Assembly: GCF_022354825.1 (NCBI RefSeq)
Contig: NZ_CP031168.1
Coordinates: 1,179,501 to 1,243,500, forward strand
DNA: 64,000 bases
DNA from: Paenibacillus sp. H1-7
GTDB lineage: Bacteria; Bacillota; Bacilli; Paenibacillales; NBRC-103111
Direction of reading: 5' to 3'
Under the pieces are notes generated by a model. It had not been told where the DNA came from and made no database searches. It saw nothing but the letters and a program-made list of their open reading frames with translations. Position numbers and translations under genes: made by a program. Of the stretch, positions 6,950 through 15,071 are shown piece after piece (positions within the stretch are counted from its first letter, which is position 1; each line of letters opens with the position of its first letter).

Positions 6950-9283
6950 ATGAAAAAGCAAGTTTTTTTTCGATTATCCATTTCCTTGTTAGTGGTGGTT
7001 CAAATTTGGCTGACCTATGTGACGTTTAGCCATCCGTATCTTGGCGTTTTAGTGACGGAAAATAGTCGCGGGGAGTGGATTATCGGGAAGCTGGAGCAGG
7101 GGAGCACCAGCTTGCTGATGAATCTGCAGGTCGGAGATAGACTGATCGAGGTAGACGGAAGGCCGGCCGCAGAACACGGGACGATACGAAAATGGAAGGC
7201 AGTGGAGCAAGCCGAGAGCTTGGTTGTGGAGCGAAACGGACAGCTGCTGCCCGTAGATGCCGGTCACAGAAAGGTATATGTCGGCACGGATTTTTACCCG
7301 GTTATCGGCGAAGCTCTTTGCTTGTCCCTCGCCATAGTATTGTACCGGAAAGCGGGGAATTCTTCATCGGCCCGTTACTTATCTCTGGTTTTTGTTAACA
7401 TCGGAGTCATTTTTGCCAGCTTCGGAGCTTCAGTAAGAGGCGATACGCTGGGGAAGTTTTTAATATATTCACTCATGCTGCTGCTGCCGATCGTCTTCCT
7501 TCACTTTTTGGTCGTCTTCATGAAGGAAAAGGGACAAATTCAATTTCCCTCGAACTATTTGCGCTATCTGTATTTTATCGTAGGGGTGCTGGTTTGCCCC
7601 GCATTGTGCTATCTTGTACCTGATTTGACGGGTTATTTTTATCAGCTGAGCAGCCAGTTTATCATACCGTTTTTTTTATTCGGCATGCTGCTTAATTTTA
7701 GCTTTTTGGCTTATGTTTTTTTCAAGTTCCGTAAGCAAGCCTCGTATTTGACAACCATTATCAAAACGGTATGGTGGGCGCTGGCCGTCTCCTTTGTGCC
7801 TTTTATCTTCTTGTCGTTCGTTCCGAAACTGCTGCAGTCAGAGCCTGTCGTCATACCCTTATATACGTCCTGGTTCGTGCTGGTGTTTCCAATTTCCTTC
7901 GCCTATCTGATCATGTCCAAGCAGCTGTACGACATTGATCTCGTTGTGCGCCGAGTCGTATTTACGACCGTAATCGCTGCTGTTCCCAGTGCATTACTTA
8001 CGGGGATCATCGCTATGATTTTCAGCGAAACCGCATCAGCGAGCCATTTGCTGTTCAGTTTCATGTTCACCTTGATTCTGCTATCCTTCGTCATTTACTC
8101 ACTCGAATATTTCGCAACCAAGCTGCAGCCCATCATGTTTCCGCGCAAATACCATTTACAGAACGCTTTAAAGAAAATTGCCGTCGATTTGCAATCGATC
8201 TCCAGCTTCCGGGAGCTGAAGGAGATCGTTCTCGTAGATATCGTGAACACGCTGGAGGTATTCGGCGCAGCCATCGTGTTCCAGTACAACGACAGAATGG
8301 AGACCGTCCTGGCAGGAGATATATCGCTGGAGGAAGCGGAGTCACTGGCTGCAGAAGCAGCCGAATCTGAAACCGAATCCGTGCTGACCCGCTTGGACAT
8401 TATCCGACATGAAGAATATGCGAGCTATTTGATTCTGACCCGAAAAAAGACGAACACGTTCCTCGGGATGGAGGAAGTGCAATGGTTAAACCTGATTATT
8501 TCATATCTCGCTGTCAGCCTGGAGAATATGCATTTGATCGGTAAGCTTCACTTGAGGCTTCAGAGCTTGGCAGCCCGGCTGCCTAACGAGCAGGCTTCCC
8601 AGGATTTTATCTGGTTTCGCAAGCTGATGTTCGAGCTGCAGGAGGCGGAGCGCAAGCGCATTGCAACCGATATTCACGATACGACGCTGCAGGATTTGTT
8701 TTTCTTGAAGAAACGGTTCAGCTCCTTGATGGATACGACGAATTTTTCCGAAGAGGACCAAGAAACCATGAGCAATATTATCGATTATGTAGAGATTATC
8801 AATACGAATTTGCGCCAAAGCTGCTTCGAGCTTCACCCGCATTTGCTGTACGAGATAGGGCTGCTTCGAACGATACAGAAGGTGTTCGAGCAGGAGGCTG
8901 CCTTTTGCCCGTTTCAGCTTGAATTTCACGCTATTGGCGCCGAAGAGGCGGAGGCGTGGGACTTGGACCGAAAGCGGCACTTCTTCCGCATTATTCAGGA
9001 GCTGTTGAACAATGCGAAAAAGCATTCGCAGGCGACCAAAGTAAGCATGAAGATTACCATCGAGGACGATATGCTGCTGCTGTTCTACGAGGATGACGGC
9101 GTAGGCTTTAACTTGCACAAGGCGAGAGATGCGGAACTCGAGATCGGCACATCAGGAATTGGGATGGAGCAGATGAAGAGCCGTGTATTGTATATGGACG
9201 GGCAAGTGGATGTTAGGACAAGCCGGGGGAAAGGGCTTCAAATATGGATTTCATTACCGATAAAGGGGGCGGTTCTCGCTTGA
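6950..9283 (+). CDS. comP: ComP-like membrane sensor histidine kinase
   Basis: A 777-residue kinase starting at ATG 6950 (RBS AAGGGGGAT); the longer open frame has no ribosome site. Order: one membrane helix, an extracytoplasmic PDZ-like segment (LQVGDRLIEVDGRPA, about residues 55-75), then about seven more helices to about residue 410. A GAF-like cytoplasmic region follows, then a HisKA_3 dimerisation segment with the phospho-acceptor in RIATDIHDTTLQD. The ATPase domain shows ELLNNAKKHSQA, DDGVGF and GTSGIGMEQM. The eight-helix sensor and the DTTLQDLFFLK signature match ComP, which senses prenylated ComX outside the cell. Its stop overlaps the comA-like start. Confidence 0.88.
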   Translation: MKKQVFFRLSISLLVVVQIWLTYVTFSHPYLGVLVTENSRGEWIIGKLEQGSTSLLMNLQVGDRLIEVDGRPAAEHGTIRKWKAVEQAESLVVERNGQLLPVDAGHRKVYVGTDFYPVIGEALCLSLAIVLYRKAGNSSSARYLSLVFVNIGVIFASFGASVRGDTLGKFLIYSLMLLLPIVFLHFLVVFMKEKGQIQFPSNYLRYLYFIVGVLVCPALCYLVPDLTGYFYQLSSQFIIPFFLFGMLLNFSFLAYVFFKFRKQASYLTTIIKTVWWALAVSFVPFIFLSFVPKLLQSEPVVIPLYTSWFVLVFPISFAYLIMSKQLYDIDLVVRRVVFTTVIAAVPSALLTGIIAMIFSETASASHLLFSFMFTLILLSFVIYSLEYFATKLQPIMFPRKYHLQNALKKIAVDLQSISSFRELKEIVLVDIVNTLEVFGAAIVFQYNDRMETVLAGDISLEEAESLAAEAAESETESVLTRLDIIRHEEYASYLILTRKKTNTFLGMEEVQWLNLIISYLAVSLENMHLIGKLHLRLQSLAARLPNEQASQDFIWFRKLMFELQEAERKRIATDIHDTTLQDLFFLKKRFSSLMDTTNFSEEDQETMSNIIDYVEIINTNLRQSCFELHPHLLYEIGLLRTIQKVFEQEAAFCPFQLEFHAIGAEEAEAWDLDRKRHFFRIIQELLNNAKKHSQATKVSMKITIEDDMLLLFYEDDGVGFNLHKARDAELEIGTSGIGMEQMKSRVLYMDGQVDVRTSRGKGLQIWISLPIKGAVLA

Positions 9284-9930
9284 GCAGCACGTTGACGGTG
9301 TTCATTGTAGACGATCATCCGGTTATGGCCAATGCAACGAAAACCATTCTCGAGCGGGTGGAAGGAGTACGAGTGATGGGGACGGCCAGCAGCGGGGCCG
9401 CATGTCTCGAGCTTGTCGCCAAATACCGGCCGGAGCTTGTATTTCTGGATTATCATTTGCCGGATCAGTTCGGAAGCAGTGTGGCTAAACAGCTAAAGGA
9501 GCTTTACAAGGACATTCACATTGTTATTTTCACTGGAGTCGACGTGGCCGATATATACAATCATTTGCTCGAGATAGGGGTTAGCGGCATTATTTCCAAA
9601 GAATCCGGGGAAAGCGCCATCCTGAATATGGTCCACTGCATTATGAACGGCTGTACCATGGTGCCTCTGTCGTATTTCAGCAAAATGAGGCTTGTCACCG
9701 GTCTGCCCGCGCAAGAGGCGGTACTGACGAACGATGAGGTTCGCATTATGTCCCTTCTCGTCAAGGGGGCTACACACGAGCAAATAGCTCAGGAAATCTA
9801 TGTGAGCAAACGGTCGGTGGACAATTATTTGAAGAAAATATACGACAAAATGGGCGTTAAGACGAAGGTTCAAGCATTGGAGCAATTCGTTCAAAGCAAA
9901 TATTATACCGAAGCGAACAGGGGAGAGTAA
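9280..9930 (+). CDS. comA: ComA-like NarL/LuxR-type response regulator
   Basis: A 216-residue regulator. The receiver domain has VDDHP, phospho-acceptor Asp in LVFLDYHLPD, Thr in IFTG, and Lys in GIISKES. A LuxR-type helix-turn-helix lies near residues 155-210 (HEQIAQEIYVSKRSVDNYLKK). TTG 9280 was chosen, overlapping the comP stop (TTGA) with AAAGGGGGCGG upstream. This makes translation coupled. In Bacillus, ComA-P activates srfA and other density-controlled genes. No consensus Bacillus ComA box (TTGCGG-N4-CCGCAA) was found in the window, so its targets lie elsewhere or use another motif. Confidence 0.86.
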   Translation: MSSTLTVFIVDDHPVMANATKTILERVEGVRVMGTASSGAACLELVAKYRPELVFLDYHLPDQFGSSVAKQLKELYKDIHIVIFTGVDVADIYNHLLEIGVSGIISKESGESAILNMVHCIMNGCTMVPLSYFSKMRLVTGLPAQEAVLTNDEVRIMSLLVKGATHEQIAQEIYVSKRSVDNYLKKIYDKMGVKTKVQALEQFVQSKYYTEANRGE

Positions 9931-9931
9931 A

Positions 9932-10885
9932 TTGAAGCCTACCGTGAAAGACGAAATGAACGGGATTATAGACCGCTACATTCATGTCCAAGAGCTGAAC
10001 GAGCTGATGAAGAGCTTCGTTGCCGTCCGGGCGGAGAGCGGAACCAAATGGGGCGGGCTGGTGGAAACGAGCCACCGGATGCTCGGAGGAAACTGTCCGC
10101 AGATAGAACGGGCAGCCGCTCTGGCGGAGCTGATCATGCTGACGCTCGATATCGTAGACGATCTGCAGGACCGCGACAAGCTCCACAAGGCTTGGATGAC
10201 ATGCCCGGAGCCGTTCACGTTGAATGCGGTGCTTGGTTTTCAGGCGGCGTTTGCGGCAGAAATCGGCCTGCTGCAGCAGGAGCTGGGGCAAGGTTCCCGA
10301 TTGAGCATCATCGAAGTGAACCGGCTGATCGCCTTGGCCGTCAACGGACAGCAGTGCGATCTGAGCTCTGACGTTCGTATCCAGGATGAAGCGGATTATT
10401 TCGCGATGGTGCAGCACAAGTCAGGCTCCTTAATCCGGCTGGCCTGTTACCTCGGTTACTCCTTGGCCGGTGATGCTGCCGAACAAGCGGCGGAGCAGTT
10501 GAATGAGCTGGCTTCCTGCTTGGGGGTGGTAGCTCAGATTGAGAACGATGTAAACAATCTGATCCAGTTTGATAACCAGAACGATATTTTGCAAAAAAAA
10601 CGGACGCTGCCTATTCTGCACTTATTATCGTACAGTGAGCGGGAATTCGCCCCACTGATGCAATTTTACGGGGGGACGATCGGTGAAGAGCAGTTTTTGC
10701 AGCATAAAGCCGGCTGTTTGGCTTTTATCAGGGACTCGGGCTGCATCGAATACGCGAAGGTCGTTCAGTCGTTCTACTATGACAGACTCGAGCAGTTATA
10801 TGAGTCGATACCCGGAGTTGCGCCGTGGAAGGAACGGTTCAAGGAGACGGCATTCGCCTCGTTCGGCATCGTGCAAACCGTGTAG
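9932..10885 (+). CDS. comQ: ComQ-like isoprenyl transferase
   Basis: A 317-residue polyprenyl-synthase-fold protein starting at TTG 9932, one base after the comA stop (RBS GGGGAGAG). The first aspartate-rich motif is intact (LTLDIVDDLQDRDK, DDxxD). The second is altered to AQIENDVNNL, as expected of ComQ rather than of canonical chain-elongating prenyl synthases. ComQ modifies the tryptophan of ComX with a farnesyl or geranyl group and processes it. The position, last in the operon after comA rather than before comX, differs from Bacillus. An isolated heptaprenyl-synthase role is less likely because of the neighbours. Confidence 0.83.
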   Translation: MKPTVKDEMNGIIDRYIHVQELNELMKSFVAVRAESGTKWGGLVETSHRMLGGNCPQIERAAALAELIMLTLDIVDDLQDRDKLHKAWMTCPEPFTLNAVLGFQAAFAAEIGLLQQELGQGSRLSIIEVNRLIALAVNGQQCDLSSDVRIQDEADYFAMVQHKSGSLIRLACYLGYSLAGDAAEQAAEQLNELASCLGVVAQIENDVNNLIQFDNQNDILQKKRTLPILHLLSYSEREFAPLMQFYGGTIGEEQFLQHKAGCLAFIRDSGCIEYAKVVQSFYYDRLEQLYESIPGVAPWKERFKETAFASFGIVQTV

Positions 10886-10903
10886 GATAGCGGGAAAAAA
10901 CCA

Positions 10904-11023
10904 TTGACTTTTCATAGGCTTCGAAGTAGTATAGTGACGAACAAGTTCATATCTTGTGTAGGAGACTTTAGGAGAAATACACATGAATTGCTTACCTTAG
11001 GTGAGCAGTTTATGTGTTTTTTT
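10904..11023 (+). ncRNA. Candidate small RNA or attenuated leader with its own promoter and terminator
   Basis: TTGACT (10904-10909), a 17-bp spacer and TAGTAT (10927-10932) form a good sigma-A promoter. A small hairpin ACAAG/CTTGT (10941-10957) follows. Then comes a long hairpin, ACACAT...ATGTGT (10979-11017), with G-U pairs and a T run. A ribosome-site-like TTTAGGAGAAA precedes an ATG inside the stem, opening the five-codon frame MNCLP. The product would be about 85 nt. It could be a free RNA or a leader attenuating the phosphodiesterase gene at 11212. The remaining ~190 bp to that gene show nothing else clear. Confidence 0.45.
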
Positions 11024-11211
11024 GTTGCCTGAAACCGGATTTCCTGTTGTTTCCATCCGTTTTGTTTCATGAGGCGACGCCCCTGGAGGATGCTGGGTAT
11101 AGCTTGCAAGGTAACCGTTGTGAAGAGCCGCTTTTTTGAGGATTTGCTGTGCATTCATGCTTCACTATTCATTATTCATTCGTTAATGACAACGGGAAAG
11201 GAATACGAACT

Positions 11212-11943
11212 ATGCCAAATCAAAAACCTCTTATCATTGCTCACCGCGGCGCCAAAGGAATGGCTCCGGAAAATACGCTGGGCGCTTTCCAGCTTGGGCT
11301 GGAGCAAGGCTGCAACGCTATCGAGCTTGACGTTCACTTGTCTAAAGACGGCGAAATCATCGTATGCCATGACGAAACGCTGGATCGTACGACGAACGGC
11401 AAGGGACGCATCTTCGACAAGGAGCTGGCGGAGATTCAAACGCTGGATGCCGGTTCATGGCATTCCGACGCGTATAAAGGCGAGAAGGTGCCAACGCTTG
11501 GCGAAGTATTCGATCTCGTTCCCTCATCGATCATGATCAACGTGGAAGTCAAGCATTCTTACGATGAGCAGATGGAGAAGCAGCTGACCGCTTTTTTGCG
11601 GGAGCGGGAGCTGTTCGAGCAGGTAGTCGTCTCTTCCTTCGACCACAAATGCTTGTACCGGTTGAAGGTGGCGGAGCCGCGGATCAAGATCGGCCTGCTG
11701 TATCAGCTGAGGCTGCATCGCGCGGACGTGTATGCAAGAAACTTCGGAGCGGAGGTCTACTCGCTTCATCCGTATTTCCGGCAAATGGATCAAGACGATG
11801 TGGAGCATGCGCTTCAAGCCGGTCTGCAGGTTTACCCGTATACGGTTAACGATGTGCAAGATCTGGAGGAGCAAATTGCTTACGGCGCATCCGGAATTAT
11901 TACGGATTATCCGGGCAGATTGAAGGAGCTTTTGAACCGGTAA
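11212..11943 (+). CDS. Glycerophosphodiester phosphodiesterase (GDPD)
   Basis: A 243-residue cytosolic TIM-barrel enzyme that hydrolyses glycerophosphodiesters to glycerol-3-phosphate and an alcohol. Family motifs: IIAHRGAKGMAPENTLGAF, Glu and Asp in AIELDVHLSKDG, catalytic His in VCHDETLDRTTNG, and Glu/Lys in INVEVKHS. ATG 11212 (RBS AAAGGA) was preferred to the longer frame from 11149, whose extra residues are not family-like. The short length and lack of signal peptide fit the UgpQ/YqiK type. The final segment ASGIITDYPGRLKELL is typical. Confidence 0.93.
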   Translation: MPNQKPLIIAHRGAKGMAPENTLGAFQLGLEQGCNAIELDVHLSKDGEIIVCHDETLDRTTNGKGRIFDKELAEIQTLDAGSWHSDAYKGEKVPTLGEVFDLVPSSIMINVEVKHSYDEQMEKQLTAFLRERELFEQVVVSSFDHKCLYRLKVAEPRIKIGLLYQLRLHRADVYARNFGAEVYSLHPYFRQMDQDDVEHALQAGLQVYPYTVNDVQDLEEQIAYGASGIITDYPGRLKELLNR

Positions 11944-12108
11944 GCAGCGGATAGGATCTCAGGCGATTCATAGGCGAATGATTTGCCAATAAGCGGGTTA
12001 CGCGGTACACTACATCTAAAAAAAGTTGACGGGAGGCCTCTTCACGCTTCGCTATGATGCGAGGCTTTACAGTTGTCCCGCCGTCCGATAGGTAAGGAGA
12101 GCGTTAGT

Positions 12109-12450
12109 ATGCCGCAGCTTATTGTCCGAGGAATCGCAGCCGAGCAAATAGGCAAGATCAGTTCGTCCCTAGTGGAGGAATTGGCCGCCATCTGCGAGTG
12201 CGGAACCGATAATTTCGTTATCGATTGTCTGAACACGACTTCCGTATTTAACGGGAGTGTAGTGGAGACGTATCCGTTTATTGAAGTAAAGTGGTTCGAA
12301 CGGGGACTCGCAGTCAGGGACCGGTTCGCTAAGTCGTTGGCCGAGCATGTGAAAGCGCTGGGGATTCCGGAAATGGAAATAGCGTTTACTACGTATCGGG
12401 AAGACAGCTACTATGTGAACGGGGAACGCTGTTTCGATTCGGAGAATTGA
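12109..12450 (+). CDS. DUF1904 protein
   Basis: A 113-residue protein matching DUF1904, a tautomerase-like small family: MPQLIVRGIAAEQIGKIS at the start and PFIEVKWFERG in the middle. The N-terminal proline after Met recalls tautomerase superfamily members, but no activity is established. The start was set at ATG 12109 after TAAGGAGA. The gene is monocistronic and ends before the terminator at 12481. Confidence 0.8.
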   Translation: MPQLIVRGIAAEQIGKISSSLVEELAAICECGTDNFVIDCLNTTSVFNGSVVETYPFIEVKWFERGLAVRDRFAKSLAEHVKALGIPEMEIAFTTYREDSYYVNGERCFDSEN

Positions 12451-12480
12451 TTGATGCTTCTGGTAGTATATAAAAGTAGG

Positions 12481-12514
12481 GCCGCAGGCGCGAGATGCGC
12501 TTGCGGCTTTTTTT
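12481..12514 (+). terminator. Intrinsic terminator of the DUF1904 gene
   Basis: GCCGCAGGCGC, a four-base loop and the matching arm are followed by TTTTTTT. Confidence 0.85.
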
Positions 12515-12549
12515 GCTGTACTGAGAAGTGCGTCTGGAGTGTCTGCTAC

Positions 12550-12608
12550 CGAAAGCAGTACACTCGAAAGCAGTACACTCGAAAGCAGTACACTCGAAAG
12601 CAGTACAC
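12550..12608. repeat. Four tandem copies of a 15-bp repeat
   Basis: The unit CGAAAGCAGTACACT occurs at 12550, 12565, 12580 and 12595 (the last one base short), without internal mismatches. It sits between the terminator and the RCC1 gene. Perfect short tandem copies suggest a variable-number locus. Confidence 0.9.
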
Positions 12609-12728
12609 CGAAAGAAATAGTACAAGCTCTTCAATTTTGGTGCATTCGGCTATGCTTACCTCGAAACATTTCCTCCCAAACAGACGTTAAATAGGGTACC
12701 AGATATTTCCACGAAAGGGTCGATCCTC

Positions 12729-14993
12729 ATGCTCAAGAATGCTTGGAACTTCATCGTCCGTTCACGAAATATAGCATCCTGGTCTGTGATTATAGCCGTA
12801 ATGGTGATCGCGGCAGTCACTCTGTGGTTGCTGTGGGGGGATGCTGATCCAAAGCAGGGTACCGATGCAGCACCAACGGCAGCACCGGTGACGCAGCCGG
12901 CTGTACAAGGCTCCGATCCTTTGGCGATAGAAAACGGAGCAGGGAAACCGTCTAAGCCCGATTTTGAAGCTAATTCAGAACCTAAGTCTATACCTGCACC
13001 TGTATCCGAACCCGCTGGGACTTCGTTTCAATACGCCGCTTGCCCGCCTGATGTGTCCTGGTTTCCCGGAATGAACGCGACTTCCGGCTATACTCCGGCA
13101 GAACAGCCGGTGCGTCAGCCGTTACAAGGCATCCGGCAAATATCGGTTGGTCATTTGTTTGACGGAGCCGGCTACGGGATGGAATTTGGGACATCCTATG
13201 CCCTCGCGGAGGACGGAAGTGTGTACCGCTGGGGGGTGTTTGAGTTCGGCAAAGGAACGAGGCCCGCAGCCTTCCCGCAGAAGCTGGGAGGGTTACCCGA
13301 TTCGATCGTTCAAGTGGACGGCGGTTTCGCTATGGCGCGTAATGGCGACGTCTTTGCGTTGAATCACGAGGGAGGACCCAGGAAAATCCCCGAGCTGTCG
13401 GGAGCCATTGCTCTAGCACAGGTGGATAATACATCGGTATACATCCTGAGCCGGGACGGCAGCGTACAGCTCTACGCTGCTACAGGGCCGGACAGCAAGC
13501 CTTCGCTGCTTCAGGTACACGGATTCGGCGAGGTGAAGGTTATTGAGGCCAGTCCGTTTATCACGCTGGCACTCACCAAAGACGGTACGCTAAGGAAGGC
13601 GGGCGGTCCATTTTCTTCGGGTCCGCCCAAAGAGCCGGAACCGCTCGCTCTGCCGGACGGCGTTCGGGTGCAGCAAGTGGAAACGACCCTATCGTATGAA
13701 AACCCTGCGTTCGTGCTATCGGTTGATAACCGTTGGTTCAGCATAAACGATCAAGGTGCCGTCGAGCTTCTTCCCGTACCTGAGGGCATGGTTCAGATTA
13801 CGGCTACACAGCGGACCATTGTTGGATTAAAAAAGGACGGAACCGTATGGGCATGGGGGGACAGCCCGGCTCTTGTGAAATCCGAAGGACACCCGGTTAC
13901 ACCGCAATCTCTCCGGCAAATGGTGGGGCTTCAAGGAATTCGATCCATTGCGGCAGGAACGGACCACCTCCTTGCGCTCACCGAGGATGGACGGGTGTTG
14001 ACTGTCGGCTCGAACATGTACGGACAGCTTGGACGCAGCCCGATCTATACGGCCGATCTGCTGCCGCTAGGCACATGGCGCGGAGCGGATGCCCTGTTTC
14101 AAGTGAATGGACGAATCATGGCGGTTCAGAGCGGCAGCTTATGGGAGCTGAAGGGCGACGATACGGTAAGACCGATAGTCTACGGTCCCAATGTGGTCAA
14201 AGCGTTCCCGGCGCTAGGTCATTTTGCGGTATTGACAGCGGACGGCAGGCTGATTGTAACGGAGCCGGAAGAAACGAAGCCTTGCAAGACGCTCAAGGTA
14301 CCGGGAGCGATAATGGATGCCTCTGCAGCCGCCAACGGATTGCTGCTGGCTCTGGCAGACGGCAGCGTGCATCATATCGAAGGAAACACATCGCAGGTGG
14401 ATAAAGCAACCAAGCTTACATTCGTTCCAGAACCGAAAGGGAAGGTTAAGCAAGTATTCGGCGATCCGTTTCCGTTCATTCTTACGGACCGGGGAGAGCT
14501 CTATTATAAGGCTTCATTACAGGAAGGAGAACTGATAATGAAGCCTGTCGATACGAAGCTGAATGTCAAGCAATGGTCGCCAATGCATCCAATCTACTCG
14601 GATGGCATCGGATATATGGGCAAATTGCTGGATCAGAAGAATCAGGTATATGAGCTTGAACTCAAGATGAAGTATACCCCGGATTCGAGTCATAGCACCG
14701 TATCCGTTGAGCTGAGGAAGACAGGGCGCACGGCAGTGACATTGGCCGGAGGAGCCGAGATCGATAGGGAGGGCCGCATAGTGGAGCAGGGGTTTAACCG
14801 GAATGTGAATACTCATCTGCCGCCTGGCAGCCGGCTTCGTGCGTCCTCCTCTTCCTATCATTATCCTATTGAGGGAAGAACGTATTATCAGCACCTGTTC
14901 GCGATGAAGGACGGAACCTTGTATTGGCTTGGGGATGCAATGTACGCAGGACCTGAGCTATCGCCCGGCGAGGCCGTCTTATCTTCACAATAA
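12729..14993 (+). CDS. Membrane-anchored RCC1-repeat beta-propeller protein
   Basis: A 754-residue protein: a short cytoplasmic N-terminus, one membrane helix near residues 17-37 (SVIIAVMVIAAVTLWLLW), a Thr/Pro/Ala-rich linker, then an extracellular domain. The linker is followed by RCC1-like blades, for example SYALAEDGSVYRWG, IVGLKKDGTVWAWGDS and LALTEDGRVLTVGSNMYGQLG. RCC1 propellers are protein or ligand interaction scaffolds. The substrate or partner is unknown, and no catalytic motif was seen. RBS AAAGGGT. The gene has its own terminator. The C-terminal ~150 residues are not clearly repeat-like. Confidence 0.78.
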   Translation: MLKNAWNFIVRSRNIASWSVIIAVMVIAAVTLWLLWGDADPKQGTDAAPTAAPVTQPAVQGSDPLAIENGAGKPSKPDFEANSEPKSIPAPVSEPAGTSFQYAACPPDVSWFPGMNATSGYTPAEQPVRQPLQGIRQISVGHLFDGAGYGMEFGTSYALAEDGSVYRWGVFEFGKGTRPAAFPQKLGGLPDSIVQVDGGFAMARNGDVFALNHEGGPRKIPELSGAIALAQVDNTSVYILSRDGSVQLYAATGPDSKPSLLQVHGFGEVKVIEASPFITLALTKDGTLRKAGGPFSSGPPKEPEPLALPDGVRVQQVETTLSYENPAFVLSVDNRWFSINDQGAVELLPVPEGMVQITATQRTIVGLKKDGTVWAWGDSPALVKSEGHPVTPQSLRQMVGLQGIRSIAAGTDHLLALTEDGRVLTVGSNMYGQLGRSPIYTADLLPLGTWRGADALFQVNGRIMAVQSGSLWELKGDDTVRPIVYGPNVVKAFPALGHFAVLTADGRLIVTEPEETKPCKTLKVPGAIMDASAAANGLLLALADGSVHHIEGNTSQVDKATKLTFVPEPKGKVKQVFGDPFPFILTDRGELYYKASLQEGELIMKPVDTKLNVKQWSPMHPIYSDGIGYMGKLLDQKNQVYELELKMKYTPDSSHSTVSVELRKTGRTAVTLAGGAEIDREGRIVEQGFNRNVNTHLPPGSRLRASSSSYHYPIEGRTYYQHLFAMKDGTLYWLGDAMYAGPELSPGEAVLSSQ

Positions 14994-15029
14994 AAACCAT
15001 TTTCGATATCGTAGGGTTTCTCAACAAGC

Positions 15030-15062
15030 AAAGGGACAGCCAATGTCGGCTGTCCCTTTTTT
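15030..15062. terminator. Bidirectional terminator between convergent genes
   Basis: A perfect 12-bp stem AAAGGGACAGCC/GGCTGTCCCTTT with a six-base loop. T runs on both strands serve the RCC1 gene and the minus-strand gene ending at 15072. Confidence 0.9.
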
Positions 15063-15071
15063 CCAAGTCCA

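Noticed and set aside
6950..11211. Bacillus-type ComA box (TTGCGG-N4-CCGCAA)
   Set aside because: None was seen in or around the quorum locus, so target genes could not be named.
12451..12690. 79-residue frame containing RKQYT repeats
   Set aside because: It runs through the terminator and the 15-bp tandem repeat; no ribosome site.
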